A DNA stretch of 64,000 nucleotides from Osmia lignaria lignaria. Lineage: Eukaryota; Arthropoda; Insecta; Hymenoptera; Megachilidae. The stretch spans positions 17,050,001 through 17,114,000 of the forward strand of contig NW_027478158.1 in the NCBI RefSeq assembly GCF_051020975.1, in the 5' to 3' direction. Positions 62,860 through 64,000 of the stretch are shown one piece after another. How positions within the stretch are numbered: position 1 is the first letter of the stretch; every line of letters begins with the position of its first letter. Under the pieces are notes generated by a model, which saw nothing but the letters and a program-made list of their open reading frames with translations, searched no databases and was not told the DNA's origin. The position numbers and the translations under genes are program-made.

Positions 62860-64000
62860 ATGGGCCCCTGGTACCTGCTACTAAACATCGCCTCGATCCA
62901 GTTCGTGACTGCAAACCATATGGAAGGTGACTACTCCGTTACACGTCTAAGGAACAACCCCGGACTATACCCCGAAAAACTAGCCCCTATCCGCACGTTC
63001 CGGACAACGTGGAGACTAGTCACAGCCCTGGACGTAACGGAAATCCTAACCAGCCGCCCAGACACCATCTTCGCAGTAAACCGCATGAAGATCATGTGCA
63101 AAAGCCAAAACATTACATCATGCCCCGCGGACACCCTGAAAGAAGAATTAGATAGAAAACTCGCGGAGGCAGTACGTTACGAAAATTTATTAGCACACGC
63201 GCTCGGAAAGAATGCGGTTAGAGTAAGACGAGCCCCTCTCGGATTCATCGGCTCGATCAGCAAAACTTTGTTCGGAACACTCGACGAAACCGACGCCGAA
63301 TATTATAACCGCGAAATCGATAAAATTTATAACGACCAAAAACAAATAACTTCTCTAATTCACAATCAGACTCACGTAATTAAATCCGAATTCCGAAAAG
63401 CCTACGATACGCTGAACACTCTTTCTAAATCGGCAACCACAATGAATGCTAGAATCGAACACATGCTCTCTAAAACATCAGAAATTGGTAAAAGAGAAGA
63501 CCAATTAGAATTAGAACTAGCTATGTCCTCCTGGGGAACCCGATTGACCCGTCAAACGGACGAATACGTACTAATGCTATCCACCCTGACTGACGCCGTA
63601 ATGTTCGCAAAATTGGGAATCCTACATCCAATGATCCTATCACCGGACCAACTAATCACAGCATGCCAAACCATCCAAACTTCTACAAATCTGGAATTCC
63701 CGCTCTCAATGGAAGAGTTGAGATCGGAGCAACTTCAGGGCACGACAACAATGAGTGCCGTATACGCAAAAGGAAGAGTAATCATCACGATAGACTTTCC
63801 TCTCCTAGAACCCAATTCCTACGAACTATACCACCTATATCCCTGTCCTTCTTTCCAACAACTTAATGCAAATACTTCCACCCCTCTGATGATCCAACCA
63901 CAAACAGACTTCCTTGCAATAGACCAAACTACTACTACCTTTTTCTCCCCTGACAAAACCTACCTCAAAACCTGCAAAAACCCTAATGGAAGACTCCTCT
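62860..64000 (+). CDS. env: Envelope fusion glycoprotein, baculovirus F-like (5' 380 codons, runs off the edge)
   Basis: An ATG at 62860 opens a frame with no stop to 64000. The first 18 residues form a signal peptide (MGPWYLLLNIASIQFVTA). A furin-type site RVRR lies at residues 121-124. It is followed by a hydrophobic Gly-rich segment GFIGSISKTLFGTLD (128-142), matching in layout and the LFG-D core the fusion peptide of baculovirus F and errantivirus Env proteins. Residues about 150-235 are charged and helical, a likely coiled coil. Cys occur at 80, 88, 269, 329 and 372; N-glycosylation sequons at 84, 169 and 338. The protein would mediate membrane fusion. The remaining ectodomain and membrane anchor lie beyond the window, so whether env is intact cannot be judged. 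No stops or shifts are seen in the visible part. Confidence 0.9.
   Translation, partial: MGPWYLLLNIASIQFVTANHMEGDYSVTRLRNNPGLYPEKLAPIRTFRTTWRLVTALDVTEILTSRPDTIFAVNRMKIMCKSQNITSCPADTLKEELDRKLAEAVRYENLLAHALGKNAVRVRRAPLGFIGSISKTLFGTLDETDAEYYNREIDKIYNDQKQITSLIHNQTHVIKSEFRKAYDTLNTLSKSATTMNARIEHMLSKTSEIGKREDQLELELAMSSWGTRLTRQTDEYVLMLSTLTDAVMFAKLGILHPMILSPDQLITACQTIQTSTNLEFPLSMEELRSEQLQGTTTMSAVYAKGRVIITIDFPLLEPNSYELYHLYPCPSFQQLNANTSTPLMIQPQTDFLAIDQTTTTFFSPDKTYLKTCKNPNGRLL

Larger units (their letters stand above)
56340..64000 (+). mobile_element. Ty3/gypsy LTR retroelement with env (errantivirus-like), 5' part
   Basis: The element starts at TGTTACGTCCC inside the TTC/TTG tract of a satellite monomer and runs off the right edge. 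It has a 794-bp 5' LTR, tRNA primer-binding site, gag, a -1 frameshift, pol in the order protease, reverse transcriptase, RNase H, integrase (the Ty3/gypsy order, distinct from Ty1/copia), and an env frame. Pol is interrupted by one TAG at 60964-60966. The sequence just left of the LTR is TTGTTGT; gypsy-group insertions usually make a 4-6 bp target duplication, but the 3' end is outside the window so it cannot be verified. Close matches are expected among insect endogenous retroviruses; an exact family name is not assigned. Confidence 0.95.

Noticed and set aside
63663..63866. 67-codon frame overlapping env
   Set aside because: It lies in another frame within the continuous env reading frame and has no features of its own.
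56340..64000. BEL/Pao or Ty1/copia assignment of the element
   Set aside because: Integrase follows RNase H, which excludes copia. YIDD, GPF-type integrase tail and F-like Env fit Ty3/gypsy errantivirus-like elements better than BEL/Pao.

Overview
The window is eukaryotic nuclear DNA, almost certainly from an arthropod and most likely an insect. It has no bacterial gene organisation. It consists of a very long tandem satellite with an envelope-bearing Ty3/gypsy element (errantivirus-like, an insect endogenous retrovirus) inserted into it. The Env fragment resembles the baculovirus F / insect errantivirus Env family, which is the main pointer to insects. The species cannot be named from what is visible.

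Bases 1-56339 are one uninterrupted head-to-tail array of a 322-bp satellite. Measured from a fixed anchor in the monomer, there are 174 complete units between 240 and 56273, plus a 239-bp partial unit at the left edge and a 66-bp stub at the right. Of the 174 units, 165 are exactly 322 bp, eight are 321 bp and one is 336 bp. All have the same orientation. Superimposed on this are higher-order repeats: recent block duplications of 2, 3, 5, 6 and 7 monomers in different parts of the array, separated by mosaic stretches where a few variant segments are reshuffled. Some variants are confined to one part of the array, for example a class found only left of about 14.6 kb. No host gene was found here. 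The 74-residue frame recurring in most monomers looks like a by-product of repeat homogeneity.

Bases 56340-64000 are the 5' part of an LTR retroelement that interrupts the last monomer in its TTC/TTG tract. In order: a 794-bp 5' LTR with 11-bp perfect terminal inverted repeats; a primer-binding site matching a tRNA-Leu 3' end; a 127-nt leader; gag; a -1 frameshift signal (T TTA AAC plus a GC-only stem 7 nt downstream); pol with protease, reverse transcriptase and RNase H; one in-frame TAG; the integrase part of pol in the same frame; an 87-nt spacer with a plausible splice acceptor; and an env frame (signal peptide, RVRR furin-type site, fusion-peptide-like segment) that is still open at the window edge. 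The 3' end of env, the polypurine tract, the 3' LTR and any continuation of the satellite lie outside.

In a functional element, Gag would form the particle and frameshifting would deliver a minor amount of Gag-Pol. A spliced mRNA would make Env. The TAG between RNase H and integrase would stop normal Gag-Pol synthesis, so this copy is probably defective in pol unless the stop is read through, although gag and the visible part of env are intact.
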